Shown: positions 57,076 to 64,000 of the stretch, piece after piece
Position numbering within the stretch: position 1 is the stretch's first letter
Layout of the letters: each line of letters begins with the position of its first letter
NCBI GenBank assembly: GCA_934630515.1
Contig: CAKTVV010000003.1
Location: 62,001 to 126,000, forward strand
DNA length: 64,000 nucleotides
From: an uncultured Eubacteriales bacterium
GTDB lineage: Bacteria; Bacillota; Clostridia; Oscillospirales; Acutalibacteraceae
Reading direction: 5' to 3'
Notes under the pieces: model-generated
Told to the model about the DNA's origin: nothing
Databases searched by the model: none
The model's input: the letters and a program-made list of their open reading frames with translations, nothing else
Position numbers and translations under genes: made by a program

Positions 57076-58308
57076 ATGGAAAATGATCCCACGCAGCAGA
57101 TAGACCGGTGCCGGGAGACCGGTCTGAAAGCGAAGCTAACCCGGCTGTGGCACTATTTCACCCCCTATGAGAAGATCTGGTTTTTCAGCATTCTTGTGCT
57201 TGCTGTAGTTTTCTCGTTTTTATTTCCAGAAACCGATGACCCTACCTACACCGTAACACTAGCACCTACTAACTATTCCCAATCAACCAGTTCTTTTTCG
57301 CAACTGAATTTCACCGGCATAAAAGAAGACATAGTTATCACAGCAATCACCGTTAACGGAACAGAAATCAATCTTGGATATGATGAATTCACAGTTTCCC
57401 CAACCAATTCCGACTCGCTCATATACACGCTACCAACTCCCATTACATCCTCAGATACTCTAGAAATTCAGTGCTATGCCGATGGTGAAACGACTGTTTT
57501 TCCTCTAAATATTTCCAATTCCAATGGCGAATCTATGTATAACCATTCCATCGACATCTCAACTGCGAATGGCAATGATCCTGTTGATAAAGGCGATTAT
57601 ACAATTGTAGAAAACCCATTAAATTACATAGTGCCTGTCCAAATTATAACCATTCTTTACTTACTTGATGTCATTACAAATATAGCCTGTGAATTGCTTA
57701 TCTCTAAGCAAAGCAAATGGAACTTTATTGTTTCTCTGGCAGTAGAAATAATCGAAATACTCATATGCATTCTTTGTGCTTACCGCTTTGCCACACTTGC
57801 AACCACTTTGCTATTCTGGATTCCTTGTGATATTATCAGCTTTGTGGTTTGGAATCGACACCGAGATTCCAAACATCAGGAATTAACAGAGGTGAAAAAG
57901 CTCTCTGTTAAACAGGATATATTGCTGGTTGTCGGCATCGTAGTATGGACAGTTATCGTTGGTTATGGTCTCACATTTATTGATGTTCCAGGCGGTATAT
58001 TTGCCAACAACATCCAGTTGAAAAATATTGTCTGCTACATAGATGCCTGCGCCTCAGCAGTAGGCATTGCTAACGGAGTATTCATTCTGCTGCGCTATCG
58101 GGAGCAATGGATTGCTTGGTATATATGTTCAGCGTTGGAAACTGTCATAAATATTTTAGCCGGGCAATGGATTTTGCTGGTGCTGAAGGTGGGCTATCTC
58201 ACCAACACCACCTATGGCTACATCAAATGGACAAAATACATCCGGCAGCATAAAAAAGATGCCTCCCTGCCCGCCGAAGCACCTGCGGCGACCGGGCAGA
58301 ACACATAA
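57076..58308 (+). CDS. PnuC-like nicotinamide riboside/mononucleotide transporter with extra N-terminal outer domain
   Basis: 410 aa. Residues 1-55: basic amphipathic start and one membrane helix. About 58-165: beta-rich, Ser/Thr/Asn-rich region predicted outside the membrane. About 180-400: six to seven helices of PnuC type, with the conserved tail CASAVGIANGVFILLRYREQWIAWYICSALETVINIL and YIKWTKYI. PnuC proteins (usually 200-250 aa) let in NAD precursors by facilitated diffusion and depend on an internal kinase. Odd: the middle of the gene (about 57185-58165) is AT-rich with A/T third positions, while both ends use the GC-rich codons of neighbours. Start after AAGGAGGAAATCCCC. The longer upstream frame is discarded because it runs through the opposite-strand genes and the promoter. 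Confidence 0.75.
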   Translation: MENDPTQQIDRCRETGLKAKLTRLWHYFTPYEKIWFFSILVLAVVFSFLFPETDDPTYTVTLAPTNYSQSTSSFSQLNFTGIKEDIVITAITVNGTEINLGYDEFTVSPTNSDSLIYTLPTPITSSDTLEIQCYADGETTVFPLNISNSNGESMYNHSIDISTANGNDPVDKGDYTIVENPLNYIVPVQIITILYLLDVITNIACELLISKQSKWNFIVSLAVEIIEILICILCAYRFATLATTLLFWIPCDIISFVVWNRHRDSKHQELTEVKKLSVKQDILLVVGIVVWTVIVGYGLTFIDVPGGIFANNIQLKNIVCYIDACASAVGIANGVFILLRYREQWIAWYICSALETVINILAGQWILLVLKVGYLTNTTYGYIKWTKYIRQHKKDASLPAEAPAATGQNT

Positions 58309-58309
58309 A

Positions 58310-59023
58310 ATGCAGTACGGTATCTGCGTGCGGGGGAGGTTTCGCAGCCGCCCCAACCGCTTTATTGCGCTGGTGGACATCGACGGGCGGGAGACCGTCT
58401 GCCATGTGAAAAACACCGGGCGCTGCCGGGAGCTGCTGATACCGGGCTGCACCGTCATTCTGGAGCGGGCGCAGAACCCGGCACGCAAAACCGCCTATGA
58501 CCTCATCGCCGTATACAAAGGCGATCGGCTCATCAATATGGACAGCCAAGCCCCCAATGCCGTGGCGGCGGAATACCTCGCCGCCCGGTTTCCGGGGGCG
58601 CTGCTGTCCCGGGAGGTACGCTGCGAAGACAGCCGGCTGGATTTCCGGCTGGAGCAAAACGGGCAGGTCCTGTATGTCGAGGTCAAGGGCTGCACGCTGG
58701 AGCAGGCGGACATCGGGTATTTCCCCGACGCCCCTACCCAGCGGGGCGTCAAGCACCTCCACTGCCTCATGCGGGCGGTGGCTGCCGGACACCGGGCTGC
58801 CGTGCTGTTTATTGTACAGATGGAGGGTATCCGGGCGGTACGCCCCAATGACGCCACCCACCCCGCCTTCGGGCAGGCGCTGCGGGAGGCAGCCGCCCAC
58901 GGCGTAGAGCTATGGGCGGTGGGCTGCCGGGTGACGGAGAATACCCTCACGGCGGACAGTCCTATCCCGGTGGAACCGGGCTTTACAATCCACGGATCCC
59001 ATGATACAATGGAGAGACTCTAA
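58310..59023 (+). CDS. sfsA: SfsA family DNA/RNA nuclease
   Basis: 237 aa, normal SfsA length. OB-like N-terminal part with FIALVDIDGRETVCHVKNTGRCRELLIPG, then a nuclease-like core: EVRCEDSRLDFRL, VEVKGCTLE with the E-x-K of the PD-(D/E)xK fold, FPDAPTQRGVKHL, AAVLFIVQM. It was named for sugar fermentation stimulation; a nuclease activity is reported for the family. The start is one base after the transporter stop; an in-frame upstream ATG would overlap it deeply. Confidence 0.92.
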   Translation: MQYGICVRGRFRSRPNRFIALVDIDGRETVCHVKNTGRCRELLIPGCTVILERAQNPARKTAYDLIAVYKGDRLINMDSQAPNAVAAEYLAARFPGALLSREVRCEDSRLDFRLEQNGQVLYVEVKGCTLEQADIGYFPDAPTQRGVKHLHCLMRAVAAGHRAAVLFIVQMEGIRAVRPNDATHPAFGQALREAAAHGVELWAVGCRVTENTLTADSPIPVEPGFTIHGSHDTMERL

Positions 59024-59053
59024 GCAAATTTGAGCATATAAGGGGAATAGGGT

Positions 59054-60139
59054 ATGGATTTTTCGGAGCTGATCCGAGCATTTGGCATTTCCGGCACCTA
59101 TCAGGGCTACGAGGAGCTGTTTGTCGGCAACATCAACCAAACCTACAAGCTGCGCTTTCTCACCGAGGACGGGCAGCTCCGGGAATATATCCTGCAGCGG
59201 CTGAACACCTATGTTTTCAAAAACCCCCGGGAGGTCATGGAGAATATCCGCCGGGTCACCGGCCATATCCGACAGCGGCTGGGCGAGAACAGCGACCGGC
59301 GGGTGCTGCATTTCCGCACGGCGCAGGACGGCGCCCCCTATGTGGAGAACGAGACCGGCTTCTGGCGGGCATATCGGTACATCGACCGGGCACTGACCTA
59401 CGATACCGTATCCGCCGCCCATTTTGAGCAGGCCGGCTACGCTTTCGGACGGTTTCAGGGCGATCTGGCGGATTTCCCGGTGGAAACGCTGCACGAAACT
59501 ATCCCTCATTTTCATGACACCCCCGACCGGATGCGCCAGCTCCACGACGCCATCCGGGAGGACAAAGCCGGACGGGCCGCCTCGGTGCAGCCGGAGATCC
59601 GGTTCATTCTGGAGCGGGAGCAGGACGCCGGCGCCATCGTGGAGGCGCTGGATAGCGGACGGATCCCCCTGCGGGTGACCCACAACGATACCAAGATCAA
59701 CAATGTGCTGTTCGACACCGACACCGACACCCCCATCTGTGTCATCGATCTGGATACGGTCATGCCCGGCTCCGCCCTCTACGATTACGGCGACGCCATC
59801 CGTTCCGGTGCCAACACCGCCGGGGAGGACGAGGAGGATCTGTCGCTGGTGCATTTCGATCTGGGGCTGTTCGAGCGCTTTACCGCCGGGTATCTGAGCG
59901 CCGCCGGCGACCGGCTCACACCGGAGGAGATCCGCCTGTTTCCTCAGGCGGCGCAGATCCTCACGCTGGAGCTGTGCGCCCGGTTCCTCACCGACTATCT
60001 CAACGGCGACGTGTATTTTAAGGTGAAAAAGCCCGGACATAATCTCATCCGTACCCGCAACCAGATCGAGCTGGTACGGCAGATGGAGACCCGTATGCAT
60101 GAAATGGCGTCTATCGTCGAAAAATACAGCCAGCAATAG
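59054..60139 (+). CDS. Aminoglycoside phosphotransferase-fold sugar kinase, N-acetylhexosamine 1-kinase (NahK)-like
   Basis: 361 aa, matching the length of Bifidobacterium NahK (359). Kinase catalytic loop LRVTHNDTKINNVLFD with base Asp and metal Asn, then VIDLDTVMPGSALYDYGDAIR (the DFD-like metal site), and the NahK-type end CARFLTDYLNGDVYFKVKKPGHNL. NahK makes GlcNAc/GalNAc 1-phosphate from free N-acetylhexosamines released from host mucin or milk glycans. Substrate is inferred from family likeness only. Start follows AAGGGGAATAGGGT. Confidence 0.8.
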   Translation: MDFSELIRAFGISGTYQGYEELFVGNINQTYKLRFLTEDGQLREYILQRLNTYVFKNPREVMENIRRVTGHIRQRLGENSDRRVLHFRTAQDGAPYVENETGFWRAYRYIDRALTYDTVSAAHFEQAGYAFGRFQGDLADFPVETLHETIPHFHDTPDRMRQLHDAIREDKAGRAASVQPEIRFILEREQDAGAIVEALDSGRIPLRVTHNDTKINNVLFDTDTDTPICVIDLDTVMPGSALYDYGDAIRSGANTAGEDEEDLSLVHFDLGLFERFTAGYLSAAGDRLTPEEIRLFPQAAQILTLELCARFLTDYLNGDVYFKVKKPGHNLIRTRNQIELVRQMETRMHEMASIVEKYSQQ

Positions 60140-60158
60140 CTGAGGAGGTGACCCGTCC

Positions 60159-60596
60159 ATGGAGCTGAAGCGACCCGATCCCCGTGTGCGGGTCTCCTGG
60201 GCGATCTATACACTGATCGTATCACTGATCCCGGTCATTCTGTCGGTGGTGCTGTTTCAGCTGCCGTTCATTCCCCGATGGATCGCCTGGGCGTTCACCG
60301 GGCTATGGGTGCTGATCCTGCTGTTGCTGCTGACGGTCTACATCCCCCTGCGCTACCGCCATGCCCGCTACGGCATCAGCGAGACCGAGCTATGCGTGAT
60401 CAGCGGCGTTTATGTGGTCAGCCATCACCATATGCCCCTCTCCAGCGTACGCCATGTGACAGTCATCCGCGGACCGCTGGAGCGGCTGTTTGGCTATGCA
60501 TTCGTGTGGGTCTCCGCCGCCGGCGGATGGCTGCTGCTGGAGGGCATTCCGGCTGCGGAAGCCCATGAGCTGAGCCGTCTGCTCATGCGGCGGTGA
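60159..60596 (+). CDS. Bacterial PH-domain membrane protein, YdbS-like
   Basis: 145 aa. Two membrane helices (about 15-60) then a bacterial PH domain (bPH2/DUF304): YRHARYGISETELCVISGVYVVSHHHMPLSSVRHVTVIRGPLERLFGY. The pair YdbS/YdbT is common in Firmicutes; Bacillus relatives are linked with stress and bacteriocin tolerance, but no molecular function is known. Located directly before the larger YdbT-like partner. Confidence 0.85.
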   Translation: MELKRPDPRVRVSWAIYTLIVSLIPVILSVVLFQLPFIPRWIAWAFTGLWVLILLLLLTVYIPLRYRHARYGISETELCVISGVYVVSHHHMPLSSVRHVTVIRGPLERLFGYAFVWVSAAGGWLLLEGIPAAEAHELSRLLMRR

Positions 60597-60619
60597 GTCC
60601 CGCCGGAAAGGAGTGCCCC

Positions 60620-62119
60620 ATGCCCACCATGCCCCGTCAGGCCATTCCCGAGCGACACCAGCACCCCATCGCCATGCTCAAATACACCTATCGGTATCTG
60701 TTTCTGCTGCTGTTCCCGCTGGCCCGTGGTCTGCGGTACATCCGCACCCCTCAGGGCTTATACGCTTGGGCGAAGGGCGCCTGGCAGGATCTGCTGGTGG
60801 TGTTTTTGCTGCTGCTGATGTCCTATGTCAGCTGGCAATTCCACACCTATACGCTGGATGAGGAGGGCTTCACCATCCGGCGAGGTGTTTTTTTGCATCG
60901 CACCTCCTACATCCCCCGACACAACATCGTCACCCTGTCGGTGGAACGGCCGCTGTATCTGCGTCCCTTGGGAGCGGTGCATATCTCCATAGACACCGAC
61001 GCCGGCGGCAGCCGGCAGGCGGATTTCAGCCTCACCGTGGGCGAGCCTCGGGCACGGGAGATCCTCGACCAGCGGCAGAGCACCGAGACAAAGCCCCTCC
61101 ACGCCTACAGCCCCCGCTGGTATCATGTGGTGGTGCTGTCCCTGCTGGTCTCCAATTCTTTCAGCGGTATTTTCCTGCTGGCGACCACCTTCCAGCAATC
61201 CGGACGGTTGCTGGGCGAGGGCTTTCAGCAGCAGCTGCTGGGCGATCTGGAGACGGTAGCCGGCTATGTGACCTGGATCCCCCGCACGGCGGCGCTGATC
61301 GCACTGGTGCTGTTGGGCGGATGGGGGGTATCGGCGATCCGGAATATGTTCCGGTATCTGCCTTTCCGTGTATCCCGGTACAAGAGCTTTCTCACCATCC
61401 GCACTGGCTTATTCACCCGGCGGGACTATTCCTGCGCTGCAAAATCCGTCAACTTCGTGGATTACCGCCAGAGCATTGCCAGCCGCTTACTGCATCTGGA
61501 TATGGTGTTCATCAACTGCATCGGCTACGGCAAGGAGACAAACGCCATGTCCGTGCTGGTGCCGGTATCCAACATCCGCCACTCCGAAAGTGAGGTGCGG
61601 CGGCTGCTGCCGGAATTCACCCGCCGCCCCGTGACGCTGAAGGCAGCGTTTCTCTCCATCTACCGCTATGTGTTCTATCCCCTCTGGACGATGATCCTGC
61701 TGTATCCGGTATCCCGGCAGCTGCAGATCTGGTTTCCCCAATGGCAGGAACTGATCTATTATCTGACCACCATGGCGTATATTCCCTGCGCCTGGCAGAT
61801 GGCGGTCAAGACCATCGACCGGTTCACCGCCGGACTCTCTCGCCGGAATGGATTTTTCAACCTGAAATATTCCAAGTGGTACACCTTTCACACGGTGCTG
61901 ATCCCGGAGGATAAGGTGGTCGCCTACGATCTGACCCAGACACCGTTTCAATATCTGGCACACAACTGCGATGTGCTGGTCTATACCTATAACGAGGCCA
62001 GCCGTTACCATCGCATCCGCAATATACCCATACAGCAGGCGCAGGAGCTGTTCGCCGGTATCCCGTCTGCCCGACCCGAAAAAGGAAGTGACACCCATGG
62101 AAACCATCCGGCTGGATGA
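60620..62119 (+). CDS. Multi-PH-domain membrane protein, YdbT-like
   Basis: 499 aa. Several membrane helix pairs (about residues 25-85, 175-260, 345-400), each followed by a bPH2 domain: YTLDEEGFTIRRGVFLHRTSYIPRHNIVTL, FLTIRTGLFTRRDYSCAAKSVNFVDYRQSI and NGFFNLKYSKWYTFHTVLIPEDKVVAYDLTQ. This triple repeat is the YdbT layout. An in-frame GTG 27 bases upstream is less likely, as GGAAAGGAG fits the ATG used. Works with the preceding small PH protein, by analogy. Confidence 0.87.
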   Translation: MPTMPRQAIPERHQHPIAMLKYTYRYLFLLLFPLARGLRYIRTPQGLYAWAKGAWQDLLVVFLLLLMSYVSWQFHTYTLDEEGFTIRRGVFLHRTSYIPRHNIVTLSVERPLYLRPLGAVHISIDTDAGGSRQADFSLTVGEPRAREILDQRQSTETKPLHAYSPRWYHVVVLSLLVSNSFSGIFLLATTFQQSGRLLGEGFQQQLLGDLETVAGYVTWIPRTAALIALVLLGGWGVSAIRNMFRYLPFRVSRYKSFLTIRTGLFTRRDYSCAAKSVNFVDYRQSIASRLLHLDMVFINCIGYGKETNAMSVLVPVSNIRHSESEVRRLLPEFTRRPVTLKAAFLSIYRYVFYPLWTMILLYPVSRQLQIWFPQWQELIYYLTTMAYIPCAWQMAVKTIDRFTAGLSRRNGFFNLKYSKWYTFHTVLIPEDKVVAYDLTQTPFQYLAHNCDVLVYTYNEASRYHRIRNIPIQQAQELFAGIPSARPEKGSDTHGNHPAG

Positions 62120-62915
62120 GCTGACTGCCCGGCAATTCAACACCGATATCGCCACCGCTGCCGCCCTCATCATGGAGGGGCGGGTATGGATCGGCGCTGT
62201 ACCGGCAGACAAGGCGGGCACTGCCGTCCCCGCCGATACCGCCCTGACGCTGCGGGAAAAGCCCCGCAAATTTGCCAGCCGTTCCGGCTACAAGCTGGAA
62301 AAGGCGCTGGCTGCCTTTTCCGTCGATCCCACCGGCGCCGTCGTCTGCGATATCGGCGCCAGCAACGGCGGCTTCACCGACTGTCTGCTGCAAAACGGCG
62401 CTGCTCATGTATTCTCTGTGGACGTCGCCTACGGCATTCTGGATTGGAAGCTGCGCAGCGATCCCCGGGTGACGGTGCTGGAGCGTACCAACGCCCGGCG
62501 GCTCACCCCGGCACAGCTGGACAACACCCCCTGCGATCTGGTGACGGTGGACGTATCCTTTATCTCGCTGACGAAGATCTTCCCCGCCATCCACACGATC
62601 CTCAAGCCGGAGGGAGAGCTCATCACCCTCATCAAGCCGCAATTTGAGGCACAGCCCCGGCAACTGGGCAAAAACGGCATTTTGAAGGATCCCGCCGCCG
62701 ATCTGCCGCCGCTGCTCCAGTCCATTTTCGCTGCCGCTGCCGAGCAGGCGCTGTATCTGACGGCGCTGACCGTTTCCCCCATCCATGGCACCAACGGCAA
62801 TGTGGAATATCTGGCACACTACCGCCATTCCGCTCCGGCGGAGGGCTGCCCGGCAGCCCCGGAGTTTTACGCTGCCTGCATCGATCAGGCGCTGACCGAG
62901 CAGCCGGATCTATAG
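62097..62915 (+). CDS. tlyA: TlyA-family rRNA 2'-O-methyltransferase
   Basis: 272 aa. Short S4 RNA-binding domain (RLDELTARQFNTDIATAAALIMEGRV), then a Rossmann methyltransferase (FtsJ-like): RSGYKLEKALAAF, SAM loop DIGASNGGFTDCLLQNGA, AYGILDWKLRSDPRV, and catalytic-region VTVDVSFISLTKIFP, IKPQFEA. TlyA methylates cytidines in 16S/23S rRNA; the hemolysin name is historical. The start overlaps the YdbT-like gene by 23 bases and follows AAAGGAAGTGAC. Last gene of the plus-strand run. Confidence 0.92.
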   Translation: METIRLDELTARQFNTDIATAAALIMEGRVWIGAVPADKAGTAVPADTALTLREKPRKFASRSGYKLEKALAAFSVDPTGAVVCDIGASNGGFTDCLLQNGAAHVFSVDVAYGILDWKLRSDPRVTVLERTNARRLTPAQLDNTPCDLVTVDVSFISLTKIFPAIHTILKPEGELITLIKPQFEAQPRQLGKNGILKDPAADLPPLLQSIFAAAAEQALYLTALTVSPIHGTNGNVEYLAHYRHSAPAEGCPAAPEFYAACIDQALTEQPDL

Positions 62916-63054
62916 CCGCTCATTCCCCATAGCGGGCGGCAGTTCCCCCCTCTACGGAGACTTTGGTGTAAGAGTGCTCCAGCCCCCTCGGCGCCATCAT
63001 AAACAGACAGCCTTTCCGCATAAAATGGAAAAGCAGCGCTCCCGAACATAGACC

Positions 63055-63098
63055 GACCCGGGTCAGACAGTGCGTCTGACCCGGGTCTTCTGTTTTTC
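63055..63098 (+). terminator. Terminator after tlyA
   Basis: Perfect 14-bp stem GACCCGGGTCAGAC with GTCTGACCCGGGTC (63055-63068 and 63074-63087), loop of 5, followed by TTCTGTTTTTC. The 230-base gap 62916-63145 holds no supported gene. Confidence 0.9.
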
Positions 63099-63145
63099 TA
63101 TCCGCCGGAGAGCTCCCATTCAACTCCGGCAGAAACATTTTCCGA

Positions 63146-64000
63146 TTATCCCTGCCGGGAGGCAATGACCTTATCCGCTACCGGCTTCGGCGCCTCCTCA
63201 TACCGCTCGAAGGTCAGCGTGAAATGCCCACGTCCCTGAGTAGAAGAACGCAGCATGGTGGCATAATCCCCCATCTCGCCCAGAGGCACCTCCGCCTCCA
63301 CACAGGTCAGGTCATCCTCTGCCGGATTCATGCCCAGCACCCGTCCCCGGCGGCGATTGATGTCGCCCATGATATCGCCGGTATAATCCCCCGGCACAAA
63401 TACCCGCAGGGTGCCGATCGGCTCCAGCAGATAGGGGTCTGCCTGCGCAATGCCCGCTTTATATGCCAGCGCCGCCGCCGTCTTGAACGCCATCTCAGAG
63501 GAATCCACCGGATGATAGGAGCCATCCACCAGTGTGGCTTTCACTCCCACCAGCGGATATCCCGCCAGCACCCCCTCCCGGGCGCTCTCCTGCAGCCCCT
63601 TTTCCACCGCCGGGAAGTAGTTCTTCGGCACGGCGCCGCCAAACACATTTTCCGCAAAGGTCAGCCCCTCGCCGCCGTCCGGCTCAAACTCGATCCACAC
63701 ATCGCCAAACTGCCCATGACCGCCGGACTGTTTTTTGTGGCGCCCCTGTACCTTCACCTTGCGGCGGATGGTCTCCCGATATGCCACCTGCGGCGGCGTC
63801 AGGGTGACCTCGGCACCGAATTTGGATTTCAGCCGGGAGACGATCACATCCAGCTGCTGCTCCCCCATGCCGGACAGCAGCAGCTCCCGGGTCTCCGGAT
63901 CCTGCTCCACCCGGATGGTGGGATCCTCCTCCCGCAGGCGAGCCAGCCCCACCGCCACCTTTTCCTCATCGCCCTTTTTCACCGTCTGCACCGCCATCGT
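63146..64000 (-). CDS. EF-G-like translation GTPase, C-terminal part (start outside window)
   Basis: The last 284 or so residues; an internal Met near the window edge is not the true start, because it lies in EF-G domain III. Seen: VGLARLREEDPTIRVEQDPETRELLLSGMGEQQLDVIVSRL, domain IV with VQGRHKKQSGGHGQFGDVWIEFEP and SSEMAFKTAAALAYK, and domain V with EPIGTLRVFVPGDYTGDIMGDINRRRGRVLGM. The end ADKVIASRQG and the HKKQSGGHGQFGDV form are more like the EF-G paralogues (type II/FusA2-like) than housekeeping FusA. The GTPase domain lies to the right and cannot be checked. Confidence 0.88.
   Translation of the reverse strand, partial: TMAVQTVKKGDEEKVAVGLARLREEDPTIRVEQDPETRELLLSGMGEQQLDVIVSRLKSKFGAEVTLTPPQVAYRETIRRKVKVQGRHKKQSGGHGQFGDVWIEFEPDGGEGLTFAENVFGGAVPKNYFPAVEKGLQESAREGVLAGYPLVGVKATLVDGSYHPVDSSEMAFKTAAALAYKAGIAQADPYLLEPIGTLRVFVPGDYTGDIMGDINRRRGRVLGMNPAEDDLTCVEAEVPLGEMGDYATMLRSSTQGRGHFTLTFERYEEAPKPVADKVIASRQG

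Noticed and set aside
62920..63165. 81-codon minus-strand frame between tlyA and the EF-G-like gene
   Set aside because: It covers the tlyA terminator stem and has no ribosome site or recognisable sequence.

Overview
The window looks like a GC-rich (about 60%), low-oxygen, endospore-forming member of the Clostridia, most like the gut Oscillospiraceae/Ruminococcaceae. The reasons are the spoIIIAA gene at the left edge, sigma-A type promoters (TTGACA/TATAAT), AGGAGG ribosome sites, YesMN-type two-component control of sugar operons, and large secreted multi-module glycan-binding proteins. This placement is inferred from gene content; no rRNA is present. No tRNA, CRISPR array, insertion sequence or phage gene was seen.

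Layout. 1-670: 5' part of spoIIIAA. 797-2011: a marR-tauE operon with a consensus promoter and a 31-bp operator-like palindrome. 2159-5174: nucleoside salvage operon deoC-deoD-deoB-cdd. 5272-11354: two overlapping genes for membrane-tethered surface proteins, one with a GH26-like catalytic domain and one with four to five discoidin-like repeats, divergent from an AraC regulator (11549-12379). 12457-12870: a YbjN-like gene. 12955-30260: one long minus-strand run that reads as a capsule/exopolysaccharide operon (DegT aminotransferase, ATP-grasp ligase, three glycosyltransferases, acyltransferase, Wzy polymerase, Wzx flippase, FKP-type fucokinase/GDP-fucose synthase, nucleotidyltransferase-fold protein). 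It ends in an unusual ClpA/B-AAA plus FtsH/M41 fusion protein. 30505-30978: tspO.

31055-52783 is a Gram-positive polysaccharide utilisation locus. A minus-strand operon encodes two secreted glycan-binding proteins (606 and 2793 aa, the larger with a GH42-like domain), a Thr-rich lipoprotein, a MalEFG-type ABC importer without its ATPase, two glycosidase-like proteins (GH78-like and GH36-like) and a Gfo/Idh/MocA oxidoreductase. A YesM/YesN-type histidine kinase and response regulator are divergently transcribed and probably control it. 52952-55194: a polar amino acid (cystine/glutamine-like) ABC transporter operon.

55264-62915: a beta-lactamase-fold lipoprotein and a sirtuin on the minus strand. 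Divergent from them is a plus-strand run: a PnuC-like transporter with an AT-rich middle and an extra outer domain, sfsA, a NahK-like sugar 1-kinase, two PH-domain membrane proteins and tlyA. 63146-64000: C-terminal part of an EF-G-like translation GTPase.

The strongest candidates for something not well described are the Clp/FtsH fusion with a receiver-like linker at the end of the capsule operon, the compositionally mosaic PnuC-like gene facing a sirtuin, and the two families of sortase-independent, membrane-tethered giant glycan-binding proteins.
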